This document shows positions 44,577 through 54,289 of a stretch of 64,000 nucleotides of DNA, piece by piece. The position numbers and the translations under genes are program-made. How positions within the stretch are numbered: the first letter of the stretch is position 1; every line of letters begins with the position of its first letter. Source of the stretch: Saccharina japonica (Eukaryota > Sar > Phaeophyceae > Laminariales > Laminariaceae); contig MEHQ01003486.1 in NCBI GenBank assembly GCA_008828725.1, positions 62,001-126,000 on the forward strand, read 5' to 3'. The notes below the pieces were generated by a model. It did not search any database, had not been told where the DNA came from, and saw nothing but the letters and a program-made list of their open reading frames with translations.

Positions 44577-44662
44577 GCATGTGGCGTCCATCCGATTTCC
44601 CGACTTGAATACGTATAGAACCTGAGTTCAAATCCCGGAGATGCTTTTTTTCTTTTTTTTTT
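44577..44662 (+). other. tRNA-like sequence with poly-T terminator
   Basis: GCATGTGG...GAGATGC could pair as an imperfect acceptor (five of seven). GAGTTCAAATCCC is a good B box and T-arm. A T-rich run of about 18 bases follows at once, as at RNA polymerase III terminators. The D-arm is poor and the span (68 nt) is short, so a pseudo-tRNA or tRNA-derived transcript is more likely than a working tRNA. Confidence 0.35.
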
Positions 44663-44822
44663 GCTTGCAGGTACAGAGTACGTCTGTCTTTAAAATGTTG
44701 TCGCTGATATATACTCTCGGTTATTACCCAGTAGTTACCAGAATATGAGGTCAATCAGTCAAAGGGCACTATACTCTCGGAGTACTCAACTACTTAAAAT
44801 ATTAAAGTGATCCTGCTATAAC

Positions 44823-45261
44823 AGATTCTGTGTAGTCGTCACCGCCGGTGGGTCGTGATCCCACTCCTCTCTGCGTGAGCAGAGTGTTCTAACTGGTAAA
44901 CTACGACGGCTGGAGTGTGTGACAACTCGGATTGAGACAGCAGTCCGATGACAAGGGAGAGAAGAGAAGTCGAGGACAAGTGAGAGCGGAGGGCGAGCAG
45001 TTGTCGTTGCTGCCTCGGCGCTCGGGTCAAAGGACCTTTCAGCGGGGCTTTCCTGAGTCCCGCTGCGGAGAATCCGCTAGGCAGAATAGCCGCCGCGGAG
45101 GATCCGTCAGTGGAACGTGGAGGAGAAGGTTCCGTGTCGAGGTCTAGACGTGACAACGTCCCGAGTTCCCGAGGAGAGCTTCGAGAAAAGTATCTCGAAG
45201 ATGCAAGGGGGTTTCGACTTACATGAGTAGGCGTGTTGGTTCCGGGGACATGGTATCCACA
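44823..45261 (-). repeat. 3' LTR
   Basis: Nearly identical to the 5' LTR. Starts TGTGGATACC at 45261 and ends AGAATCT at 44823, followed by the target duplication. The 3' terminus is CT rather than the usual CA. Confidence 0.93.
44841..44910 (-). other. tRNA-like domain in the 3' LTR
   Basis: Sequence-identical to the domain in the 5' LTR, with the same four possible stems. It therefore belongs to the LTR itself and is not a separate tRNA gene next to one of the LTRs. Confidence 0.6.
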
Positions 45262-45274
45262 TCACCCACCAGTT
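45262..45274 (-). promoter_or_regulatory. Polypurine tract, weak
   Basis: The bases just upstream of the 3' LTR on the element strand are ACTGGTGGGTGA. They are purine-rich but interrupted by C and T, so this is assigned by position. Confidence 0.4.
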
Positions 45275-46980
45275 TTGGTGGTGATAGAGCTCGCACTCCA
45301 CCAAAACTAGAAAGCAATGGAACCAGAGACAAAGGGTTACAACACGTCTAGTTGACATTGTATACTTCCAGTGGCGATTCGCTTAACGCCTGGAGTTTTT
45401 ATACACTCATTTTGACAAGGCAAGATGAATATCTTTGCCAGACATATAAAAATGTCAGACATGACAGCAGGACATACCTTCTGCTGTAGTACCGTTGACA
45501 AGCGGATATTAAATCCGGACATAGGATCGGACAGGAAAAATAGTAAGCGATGACAAGAGAGTAATCCTTTCACAGACGACATGTTCATTGCACGTCGCGG
45601 ACTTTGTGGCTGGCCAGCTGTGGATTACGACAAAATAGACATTCACGATCCTGGACAATTTCCGTGCGGGAGCAACGACAGTAAAATATCCCGGGAATAG
45701 TAGCAGTAATATGCTACTAGAACGCACGTAACACGGCTGAGCGTTTGCTCGTCGTGTAGACAACATGGCTGAAGGTTCGACAGGCGTTACAAGGTCATAT
45801 GTATGCTTAAAAGCAGTATGACGACATACCTGACGGAGACAAATAAGTTGTACACCAAGTATGAAATACTGTAAAAGACATCTGGCTAATTGACCTGCTT
45901 TTGGCATCTGATAGGTGTTCGAGACCTGATCAGAATTCAACAGCAGTAAATAGCTTGACTTGAGCAGAAACTAAGAACGAAACATAGACCGCTCATGACA
46001 GTATGTACTTGTGTGTCGCTCTCAACTAAAAAAAAATGCTGCAATAAAAAATAAGTTGGGTTTACAAGCGACAAGTTGACATTGGTGCAGATGGGTGTGG
46101 ATGAGCAAGCCCAGGTCATGCAACAAGTATAAATGTGTGCAGTGGATGACAAGACAAACGTGCAAGAAAGCAGACACATAATGTATGACATCGTTCATTC
46201 ATGTCTGTATTGAGACAGAGTGTAATGGAACGATGCATATCTCTCCAGACAAATGGTTTGCGCGAACGCTGGATTATTATTATCTCATCCCTCCACTGGT
46301 GTGCGACGGTGCCGGTTATCTTACCGTAGGGCCAAAGACTAGTGCCCAACAATCACGATACAAAAACAATCCGAATATGACCCCCCATAGCGTGATGGGA
46401 GTTGGGTCTCATACAACTAACAATGAAGGACATCGCGCTTTTGGGTGTAAACCCAAAATTGACACGATATTTACAACGTGTATGGAAACAATTAGAATAA
46501 TAATATTTACATCCTAAACAGCTAAATACGCAAGACACTACATTCGGTTGAAGACATGTAAACAACAAGGTGACTACAATACAACTCAATACTGGGCACT
46601 GCGTACGTCGACGTGAAAACTAATGCGAGGATATTCGCAACGACAGAACGCCGACAAAAACGCTGACAAGTTGGCACGCACACCAAAACACGATACTCCT
46701 TTTGTCTTGAATGCCAGGATAAAGGAAGTCAACTCACATCAAACAGGGTGTACTATATGGTGGTCACCAAAGGGTGAGCACAACACAAGAGAGTGCGCGG
46801 TACTCGCACTGGACAAAGACATGCCATGTGGTGGTAACACCATTAATTACCTACTCCTGTAGGAGGAGGTCAGACAAATGATGGAAACAGTAGCACTGGG
46901 CGGTCATCAGTGGTTGCTCAAACTGATGAGACAGAAGAAAGCGCTAAAACAAACAAAATAGAGTAGGCCCACTGAAAGTG
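45275..46980 (-). other. Long 3' non-coding region of the gypsy element
   Basis: There are 1.7 kb between the pol stop and the 3' LTR. Sense-strand frames are short and Cys/Ser-rich. The antisense strand has two modest frames: 46185-46517 (starting MTSFIHVCIETECNGTMH) and 46623-46862 (starting MRGYSQRQNADKN). No Env-like membrane protein is recognisable. Confidence 0.5.
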
Positions 46981-48448
46981 CTAAGATACGTTCGCGGGGA
47001 CAGGACGGGATTTCCGCGGAGGGGGGTTCAATGCTGAGGAGTCCGTCGACAATACTGCAGCACGGTAGGAAGCAATCATTTCTCTGCATTGAGGCAGGGC
47101 GTTGACATGACGCCATATACCCATCTGGGTAGGATAACCTTCAAACTTGAGATGATATTGAAAGTTAGTCAGAGATGCTGCTCCTACTCCCCTTTTATGT
47201 CCATCGATACTCTCAACCGTGAATGCACCGATCATAACTTTTGATAAAGAGCCTTCGAGATCGGGCACGGGGAGAGTGGTCCCTAAGAACAAATCGTCGA
47301 GCGCATCAAGGTCGGGGACAGGGGACGACAGAGGGACAAAATAGTTTTTCGTCCGGCCGAGGTGGACAGTAATTTCGGTCGGGTTGCCGTATTTAGTGAC
47401 ACGATAGATGACGGGAGACATTTGCGCTCGTACAGTGTACGGTCCACGCCAAGGGCTGATAAGTTTGGGGTTGGGACCATCAGCTTCGTTGTAAGGGCGG
47501 TGGATTAATACTTGTTCGCCAGTTTTAAAACTGGGAAATGACTGAGTCTCATTAACAACCGCTTGCTTACCCGCTCGCTCTTTGAGATTACGACGGGCTA
47601 GCTCATATGCAAATTGCAAGTTTTCGAAAGTTTGTTTCGAATAATCGAGTTGAGTTTGCGGTGCGGAGGTGGACAGCACTCCTAATATGAGATCGACAGG
47701 CAGTACAGCTGCGCGTCCAAACATGAGGAAATGGGGTGTTTCCAAGAGCGTTGTTGAGTAAGCAGTGTTGGGCGCTAACTGGACGAAAGGTAACAGTTCT
47801 GCCCAGTTATCGAAGGAAAAGTTGCTATACATAGCTAACATATTATGGACAGTGCTGTGAACACGCTCTAAGACAGAGTTGCCCTGGGGCGAAAGGCGGC
47901 TGTACGCATTTTCTTATATCCAAACACTGACTGCAAGCCTTGACAAGTTGATTCTCAAATTCAGTCCCCTGATCGGAATGCAGAGTTTCTGGAGGGCCAA
48001 ACACCGAGAACACGCGTTCAATCAAATGACGAACAATCGTGCGAGCCGCTTTATCTTTGATGGCTATCAAAATGACAAATCGAGTAAGATGGTCGATGAC
48101 CGAAAGGATGAATCGATTTCCTTGTGACAAACTCTTATACTCGACAAGATCAACTGCAGCGCATTGGAAAGCGCGCGTGACCGGGCGGTGTCCCACAGGA
48201 AATTTAGGCGGGCGGTGGGATGACTTGGGGTGTTGGCAAGACAGGCAAGATTCAATATGAGTACGGACATCTGTGGGCATCATCGGCCACCAGAATCTAT
48301 CTCGAATAGTATCGAAAGAAGCTTTAAAAGCTAAGTGACCTCCGGATGCTGGTAGGTCGTGACACGAATTAATGACAAGTTTTCGAATGGATTTAGGTAC
48401 TACCAGCTGATGACGAAACGTGCTACGCTTCCTTAAGTGACCAGGGAG
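46981..48448 (-). pseudogene. pol: Pol part 2: integrase with chromodomain-like tail
   Basis: The frame continues past the UAG with the zinc-binding region (CHDLPASGGHLAFKASFD, CLSCQH), then the core: AAVDLVEYKSLSQGNRFILS and HSDQGTEFEN with two catalytic Asp, and GNSVLERVHSTVHNML with the Glu. Two apparent one-base deletions, one in an A run near 47943 and one in a C run near 47884, shift the frame between the second Asp and the Glu. The C-terminal 286-residue frame holds the YTVRAQMSPVIYRV domain and ends with FTVESIDGHKRG, FQYHLKFEGYP and WRHVNALPQCREMIASYR, a chromodomain pattern that in chromoviruses directs integration to particular chromatin. Confidence 0.85.
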
Positions 48449-51400
48449 CTACGATTTGTATAGCAATCCTTCATTTCGGAAACAATAGCTCATCGTGTAC
48501 TTAGATTCTCTAGAAGGAAGTGGGGCCGATGCAGGTGCACGGAGATACTCAAAGTACTGACAAAATTCTTCTTTCTGTAGGTCGACAAGTTTCGCTGGAT
48601 CTACAGTAGGAAAGACAGACACTGCGCTCATGAACAATTCACGATCGCTTTCGACAGGTGCTACATCGTGCAATTTAGACGCGGACAATTCGTAATCGCG
48701 GGGTCCAGGTGGGTAGTAAGGCCCGTCTATCGGTACGTTACGACAAATCGCGGCCAATCTGGGCTCGGATGGAACTGGTTCTCCGTTGACTTCGCTAAAG
48801 GCACGAGACAGCATATCAGGCACAACGTTTAATTTGCCTGCGACATGTTTGACAGTGAAATCGAAATTCTGAAGTGCGATGGCCCAACGGGTCAGCATGT
48901 TAGAGGTATCCTGCATTTTGTAGAGGTACGTAAGTGCTTGGTGGTCAGTACAGCAAGTGAAATGCTTGCCCCATAAGTATGGGCGCCAATGGGTAACAGC
49001 CCAAACCACAGCGCAACACTCTTTCATGGTCGCACTATAATGACGTTGGCTGTTTGAAAAGCGATGACTGTAATACGCGATGATGTCAAGATCGGAATCG
49101 GAGCTACCTTCGCGTGAAGGTTGAGCGAGAAATGCTCCTACTCCAGCTTCTGAGGCATCGGTATGGACAACGAACTCTCGAGAAAAGTCCGGGTACTTAA
49201 GAACTGGTGCAGAAGTTAGGGCACGCTTAGCGCGAGCAAAAGCTTCACGTTGCGCGGGCCCAAAAGCCATCTTGAAAGCAGTCTTTTTGACAAAATCCTT
49301 ACGAGTGAAATCAACCAGCGGTGCTGTGATTTCAGCATAACCGTCTATAAAACGGCGGACATAATTGAGTGTACCTAAACATCCGCGGTTATCTTTGATA
49401 CACTCAGGCTCAGGCAAGGCAAGGATGGCTTTGACACGGTCGGTACTGATTGATATGCCTTTTCCTGAAATGACATGGCCATGATACTCGATTTCGTTTT
49501 GACCGAACTGAAGTTTACTCGGTTTCAAAGTGAGGCCTGCTGCCTGTAATGCTGAGAACCTTTGCTCAAGGGATTTCAGGTGAGCTTCGAACGTTGAATT
49601 AAGATAAATAATATCATCCATGTACGTAAGAATACCTGACTCAGGACCAAGGTGGCCGAAAGTGACAGACATCATGTGTTGAAACAACCAAGGGGCATTA
49701 CAAACTCCAAAAGGCATACGTTTACATCAGAACTTGCCGTTGGGAGTGACGAATGCTGTCCGGTCGATGTGCTCTCCTGCAACGGGCAGTTGCCAAAACG
49801 CGCTGAGGACATCGGCTGTAAAGATGAACTTGACGCCTCCGACTGCATCTAGACAGGAATCCAGGTTCGGAAGGGGCCAGCTCTTGCGGACAATATGACG
49901 GTTGAGGGTATGACGATAATCAACACAGAAACGAGGGCTGCCGTTCTTCTTTGCAACTAGAGTACACGGGCTACCCCACGGGCTAGGACGCTCTTCGATT
50001 GTGTCCCATTCTAGCATGTCATGGACGCATTTATCTATGACAGCAGTAGCACGAGGGTTGGCACGGTATGGAGCACGGTCGACTGGACGGGTGTCAGGGG
50101 GCAAGGGAAACGTTGCTTCTGCATTGGTGAAGCAACCGAGCTCTGATATAGACAAGGCAAAGACAGGACGGTACCGGGAGCACAAATCAAGGACAGCGGC
50201 TTTTTGGTCAGGTAAAAGCTTAGTATCAATAAATGCTTTGGACAAGGGACCTTCAAGCTCTGATTTGGCTCGAGCGAGTTCATCGACTGATACGGGTGTT
50301 TTCGCGACAGCGTTAACGTGTAATGGATCAGGTGTTACTACTGACACAGTGAATAACTGACCAAGACATAAACCAATCGGAAGTGCAACGCCATCAGAGG
50401 ACGGGTTTACAAGTTGCACTGCTACTGAACCGTCAGCAGCATACCAAGTAGCGAGGGTGCGAGCGACAATGATTTTCTCAAGCACCGACGAACTACCGGA
50501 TTCTGAAAACTCAAGCTCAGACATAATTCGAGGTTCTACTACAACGGTAGAATCCTGTACAGGAAGACAATCAGAAAAAGCTACGACAAGGGCCTCGTGT
50601 CTAGGTTTCAGATCGACACGTTCGCGCAAGCTTACATCTACTCCTTCTGCATCGTGGTGGACAGCAGCGACAGACAGACTTGGGTCGCGAGGAGCAGTGG
50701 AGGGGTTAGCAGGGCGAGAGGCGGGGTGGCTAGTACGATGAACTGCTGGGATTGAATTGCCAGCAGATGGGAATGACATGGTTTGGTTTTCCCAATCAAG
50801 GACAGCTCCAAAGGTAGACATGACATTGTTATCAAGGAGTATTGAATCGGGACCAAGAGATGGTACAACTAACGCTTCGACATCGTGCGTGATTGTACTG
50901 AGGGTAAGTGAAAAAATTACGAACCCTAAAATATTCAACGGCGACCCATTCGCTGCTCGCAAGGCAACGGCGGCCGGGGGAACGGGTTGAATAACGACAG
51001 AACGCAAGGTTGGATAAGACATCAACCATGCTTGAGAGACAACGGAAATATCAGTAGCAGTATCAAAAGTGATAGCGGGCACTGGATAATTGTCTACAGA
51101 GCCAGAAATTTGAACTCTGCGAGACGAAAAAGACAAAGAAAAAGGATGGGATCTGTGCGCCAGCATCGAGCTGTGCCACACAGTTATTTTTTTATTATTT
51201 TTTTCTGGGTGATCATCACCCGGGACACTCAGGACACGACTCCACTTGCGTGGCTGCTGTGCACTACTGTAACACTCGGACACACAAGCAGATACTGGGG
51301 CGTCATCAGCAAACGTCACCCGCTCGCGCGGACGATGAGAGCTGCACCCCGCACTACTTCGACCTGAGACAAGGACACTCTTGACAGACAACAAACCACG

Positions 51401-51562
51401 ATCAACTCGTTTGCTACTCCCATCATTAACAAAGACACTCGGTACAAGAGACTCGGTACCTACTGCTACGGCGGAGAGTTTCCTTTTCGCGCTAACCGTG
51501 CCTACCGTATTAGTAGCAAGGTGTGTCCCGACTGCTGCAAGCGCTACAGCAGCTGGGCCACG
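48449..51562 (-). pseudogene. pol: Pol part 1: protease, reverse transcriptase, RNase H
   Basis: The frame is the same as gag, directly after its UGA. The protease has FDTATDISVVSQ, with DTA where retropepsins usually have DTG/DSG, and LDNNVMSTFGAVLDW. RT runs from SPWGSPCTLVAKKNGSPRFC through FTADVLSAFWQLPV to MPFGVCNAPWLFQHMM and the catalytic ILTYMDDIIYL. RNase H follows with VVHTDASEAGVGAFLAQ, CTDHQALTYL and HVAGKLNVVPDMLSR. A UGA at 49729-49727 splits RT just before the MPFG motif, and a UAG at 48451-48449 lies between RNase H and integrase. These are probably single-base nonsense changes. The product would copy the element RNA into DNA. Confidence 0.88.
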
Positions 51563-52969
51563 TCAGTTTACGTCTCCGTTGGTGCTGCTGGCCTGGCTCC
51601 TGCGGTCATCTTCGTCGTCGTCGTCGCGGTCGCGGCGGGAGAGGTGGCGGAGGTTGCCACGCGGAGACGAAGAACGGTCGGGCTTGGAAGTACCAGGCGA
51701 GCGTTGGTTGCCCCTACGGAGGTCGCGTGTCTTCTGGATGCACGTGGGTTCCCAGTGCCCGACAGGTTTGTCGCACCTGTCGTACGTGCAGTGAGGGCGG
51801 GGCTTGCGCTGCTGCTGGTTGGACGGTTGCTGCTTTCGCCCGTTTCGTCCCGCTTGCTGACGGCCGTGCTGACGTCGCTGGCGCGGCTGCTGGCGAGAGG
51901 ACTGTAACTGGCGGACAGCAGCGCGGTTCGGGACAGGCGTAAAGGGCATTGCGCTGACAGTGGCTGCACCAGTGAAGCGTGCAGCTTCATGGCGACGCGC
52001 GCGCTCGACAGCCTCTTTAAAAGAGGTGACAGGTTTTTCACCGCTCTGCAACAGTTGCAGTGCGGGAGGCAGACTATCCTGCCATAGGGTGACAGTGATC
52101 GCGGACCAAGGCGTACGCCCTTTGGCGTGTCGCTCGACAGCCGATTCAAATCGGGACATGAGGGCACGAAAACGGAGTGCGGAGGCGGGTACAGTCTCGC
52201 CTTTTTCCGACTTGAATGTTGCCAATTTAATGGCACACTCTTCTACGCTGTTGGCAGGCATCAATATGTCTAGGATTGCGAGTTTGAGTTCCTCCCAGGT
52301 GGACGGTGGGGGAAACGAGCCGGGGTTGTTGACGTTCTCGGCGTTGACAACATTCGCGCTCCAATCGATCCTACCAGACATCAGTTGTTGGTACAACGTA
52401 AGACAAGGACCGTCGCAGATGAGACTCAGGTGCTCGAAAGCAAGATTTTCGGCAAACGTATCGTCGTTCGGCGCTACGGACTTCGCTCGAAAACCAACGA
52501 CCAAGCGGAACTGCGACAATACTTCGGCGACATCTACGTCAGCACTACCATTCAAGCTTGGAAGGCTACGGACATCGTTAGGCGTGAAGGTCACAGCCTT
52601 TGGTGCGGACAGCACTGCTGCATACGTAGCAGCCGATTGGACAGGGGGGACAGCAGTGTTTGAGTTCGACTCGGACAAAGACGGTGCGGGACTACTCGAG
52701 ACACTCATACTTGCCAATTGTTGCAGCATCGTGTTGTGCTGCTCGGACAACACCTCTATTCCTCCTCGCTCCATCTTCTCCAGTTCCCGGTGGACGATGC
52801 GGGCGAGCCGGTCACGGATGGAGTCGATGGGAGCCCCGGGGTTGAAAGCTGTAGCTGTGGGAGGATCCGTGCTCCCGTTTTTGGCCTCGAGGACTCCGCC
52901 GGGTGCTGCTGTAGTTTTCTCCGCTGCTGCGTTGTCGACGATCTCGTTCGATGCTGTTTCTCCTGACAT
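51563..52969 (-). CDS. gag: Gag polyprotein
   Basis: The first ATG (52969) lies about 60 bp inside the 5' LTR and opens 468 codons. The N-terminal third is acidic and Ala/Ser-rich. The middle is a helical capsid-like region (STWEELKLAILDILMPANSV, ESAVERHAKGRTPWSAITVT, VERARRHEAARF). A basic Gln/Arg-rich stretch leads to CTYDRCDKPVGHWEPTC, a zinc knuckle with spacing Cys-x4-Cys-x5-His-x4-Cys instead of the usual x2-x4-x4. The C-terminus is Arg/Asp-rich. The frame ends at UGA (51565-51563) followed by C, and the same frame stays open into pol. Gag forms the cytoplasmic particle that packages the RNA. Confidence 0.85.
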   Translation of the reverse strand: MSGETASNEIVDNAAAEKTTAAPGGVLEAKNGSTDPPTATAFNPGAPIDSIRDRLARIVHRELEKMERGGIEVLSEQHNTMLQQLASMSVSSSPAPSLSESNSNTAVPPVQSAATYAAVLSAPKAVTFTPNDVRSLPSLNGSADVDVAEVLSQFRLVVGFRAKSVAPNDDTFAENLAFEHLSLICDGPCLTLYQQLMSGRIDWSANVVNAENVNNPGSFPPPSTWEELKLAILDILMPANSVEECAIKLATFKSEKGETVPASALRFRALMSRFESAVERHAKGRTPWSAITVTLWQDSLPPALQLLQSGEKPVTSFKEAVERARRHEAARFTGAATVSAMPFTPVPNRAAVRQLQSSRQQPRQRRQHGRQQAGRNGRKQQPSNQQQRKPRPHCTYDRCDKPVGHWEPTCIQKTRDLRRGNQRSPGTSKPDRSSSPRGNLRHLSRRDRDDDDEDDRRSQASSTNGDVN

Positions 52970-53014
52970 GATGCTTCTGACAACTTCAGAATCGACACTG
53001 GTGTTGGTGATCAA

Positions 53015-53030
53015 CTGCCGTCGACGCCAA
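53015..53030 (-). promoter_or_regulatory. Primer binding site
   Basis: Two bases inside the 5' LTR the element strand reads TTGGCGTCGACGGCAG. TGG followed by 13-15 specific bases is the usual complement of a tRNA 3' end with CCA. The primer tRNA would end in CTGCCGTCGACGCCA; I cannot name it. Confidence 0.6.
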
Positions 53031-53032
53031 TA

Positions 53033-53470
53033 AGATTCTGCTAGTCGTCACCGCCGGTGGGTCGTGATCCCACTCCTCTCTGCGTGAGCAGAGTGTTCTA
53101 ACTGGTAAACTACGACGGCTGGAGTGTGTGACAACTCGGATTGAGACAGCAGTCCGATGACAAGGGAGAGAAGAGAAGTCGAGGACAAGTGAGAGCGGAG
53201 GGCGAGCAGTTGTCGTTGCTGCCTCGGCGCTCGGGTCAAAGGACCTTTCAGCGGGGCTTTCCTGAGTCCCGCTGCGGAGAATCCGCTAGGCAGAATAGCC
53301 GCCGCGGAGGATCCGTCAGTGGAACGTGGAGGAGAAGGTTCCGTGTCGAGGTCTAGACGTGACAACGTCCCGAGTTCCCGAGGAGAGCTTCGAGAAAAGT
53401 ATCTCGAAGATGCAAGGGGGTTTCGACTTACATGAGTAGGCGTGTTGGTTCCGGGTACATGGTATCCACA
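53033..53470 (-). repeat. 5' LTR
   Basis: On the element strand it starts TGTGGATACC (53470) and ends AGAATCT (53033). Compared with the 3' LTR it has one substitution near 53454 and a one-for-two base change near 53041. A tRNA-like fold occupies its last 90 bases. Confidence 0.93.
53050..53119 (-). other. tRNA-like domain in the 5' LTR (U5 side)
   Basis: On the element strand, GCCGTCG and CGGCGGT pair as a 7-bp acceptor (with G-T wobbles), GTTT/GAAC as a D stem, CTCTG/CAGAG as an anticodon stem around CTCACG, and GTGGG/CCCAC as a T stem around a 7-nt loop ATCACGA. The anticodon would be CAC (Val). The anticodon loop has 6 nt, and the T loop keeps T55 and C56. GATCACGAC is one mismatch from the B box. 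Confidence 0.6.
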
Positions 53471-53479
53471 TATAACGTA

Positions 53480-53820
53480 GTAGACAGATAATAACGATTC
53501 TGAATATCTGAGTATAACGTAGTAGATAGATAACATTATGAGAAATCGGACGATAACATTACGAGTAATGTTAAGAGTGCATCGTAGTAGACAAATAAAA
53601 TTCTGAGAATTTGACAAACAAATAAAATTCCGAGAATTTGATGAAAAGTGCACACAAAATCAATACTTTAATCAAGTAAGAAAACGGCCATGTCCTTCTT
53701 GCGAGGGGTCCCTACGATAACGAGAGACTTGGTCAAAATGATAAACTCGCACTAAAACCACGAGCTTTGTAAAAGCGTGAATAAGACGACGTTTTTGTTT
53801 TGAACGCCTACCTCTCGACC
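53480..53820. other. AT-rich flank with short repeats
   Basis: TAACGTAGTAGA(C/T)AGATA occurs twice (53473, 53514) and AAATAAAATTC(T/C)GAGAATTTGA twice (about 53594, 53620). No gene seen. Confidence 0.4.
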
Positions 53821-53826
53821 CTTTAA

Positions 53827-54076
53827 GGGTCGTTCTTATCGAGCAATTTTTCCCCAAAAAATTCAAAAATTCCAATTATTTTTTGAGCCCATTTTTTAGG
53901 ACTTCCATATTTTCCAAAACTATTTTCCAAATTTTGGAATGCGAAGCCTTTCAAATATTTGGCCCTCTGTAAAAATTCCAAATTTCCAAGTAAATCCTGT
54001 TTTTTCTTGATTTTCCTGTTTTTTTTTTCAATATATTTGAATTTTTTGGAAAAAAGAAGCTCGATAAGAACGACCC
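53827..54076. mobile_element. Harbinger-like MITE H3
   Basis: Perfect 18-bp TIRs, GGGTCGTTCTTATCGAGC, with TAA on both sides (53824-53826, 54077-54079). The 250-bp interior is A/T-rich with no ORF. The ends are of the same type as H1 and H2. Confidence 0.85.
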
Positions 54077-54183
54077 TAACGCTAATTATTATGCAGTCGG
54101 AAACATGGATCGAAAAAGCCGGTTTCCGATTGAAGACACAATTTGGCTTTCTTATACAGTTGAAAAAGAGCTTTTTCGATCCC

Positions 54184-54279
54184 AACTTTTTCGATTGAGA
54201 AATCCAATCCACGAATCCCGTCGAAAAACTCGAGTTTTTCGACGGGATTCGTGGATTGGATTTCTCAATCGAAAAAGTT
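54184..54279. repeat. Perfect 96-nt palindrome
   Basis: Two 48-bp arms meet at CTCGAG (54229-54234) without spacer. Arms contain TTTTTCGATTGAG and AATCCAATCCACGAATCCCG. Similar but inverted words (GGATCGAAAAAGCCGGTTTC and GGAAACCGGGTTTTTCGATC) stand at 54106 and 54571, which suggests that the palindrome is part of a roughly 490-bp foldback. Confidence 0.9.
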
Positions 54280-54289
54280 TTTGAAGTTC

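Larger units (their letters stand above)
44823..53470 (-). mobile_element. Ty3/gypsy chromovirus-like LTR retrotransposon, complete, recent
   Basis: Two LTRs of 438/439 bp flank 7.8 kb on the minus strand. A 6-bp duplication, TATAAC, lies at 44817-44822 and 53471-53476. The internal order is primer site, gag, protease, RT, RNase H, integrase and chromodomain-like tail, followed by 1.7 kb of non-coding DNA and the 3' LTR. This order (RT-RH before IN) defines Ty3/gypsy. LTRs differ at only two places, so insertion is recent. Nonetheless pol carries two in-frame stops and two apparent one-base deletions, so this copy could move only with help. Confidence 0.93.

Noticed and set aside
47879..48260. 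Plus-strand frames opposite integrase
   Set aside because: Antisense shadows of the integrase sequence.
51960..53033. Plus-strand frame of 357 codons opposite gag
   Set aside because: It is the antisense shadow of gag; composition and lack of motifs argue against coding.
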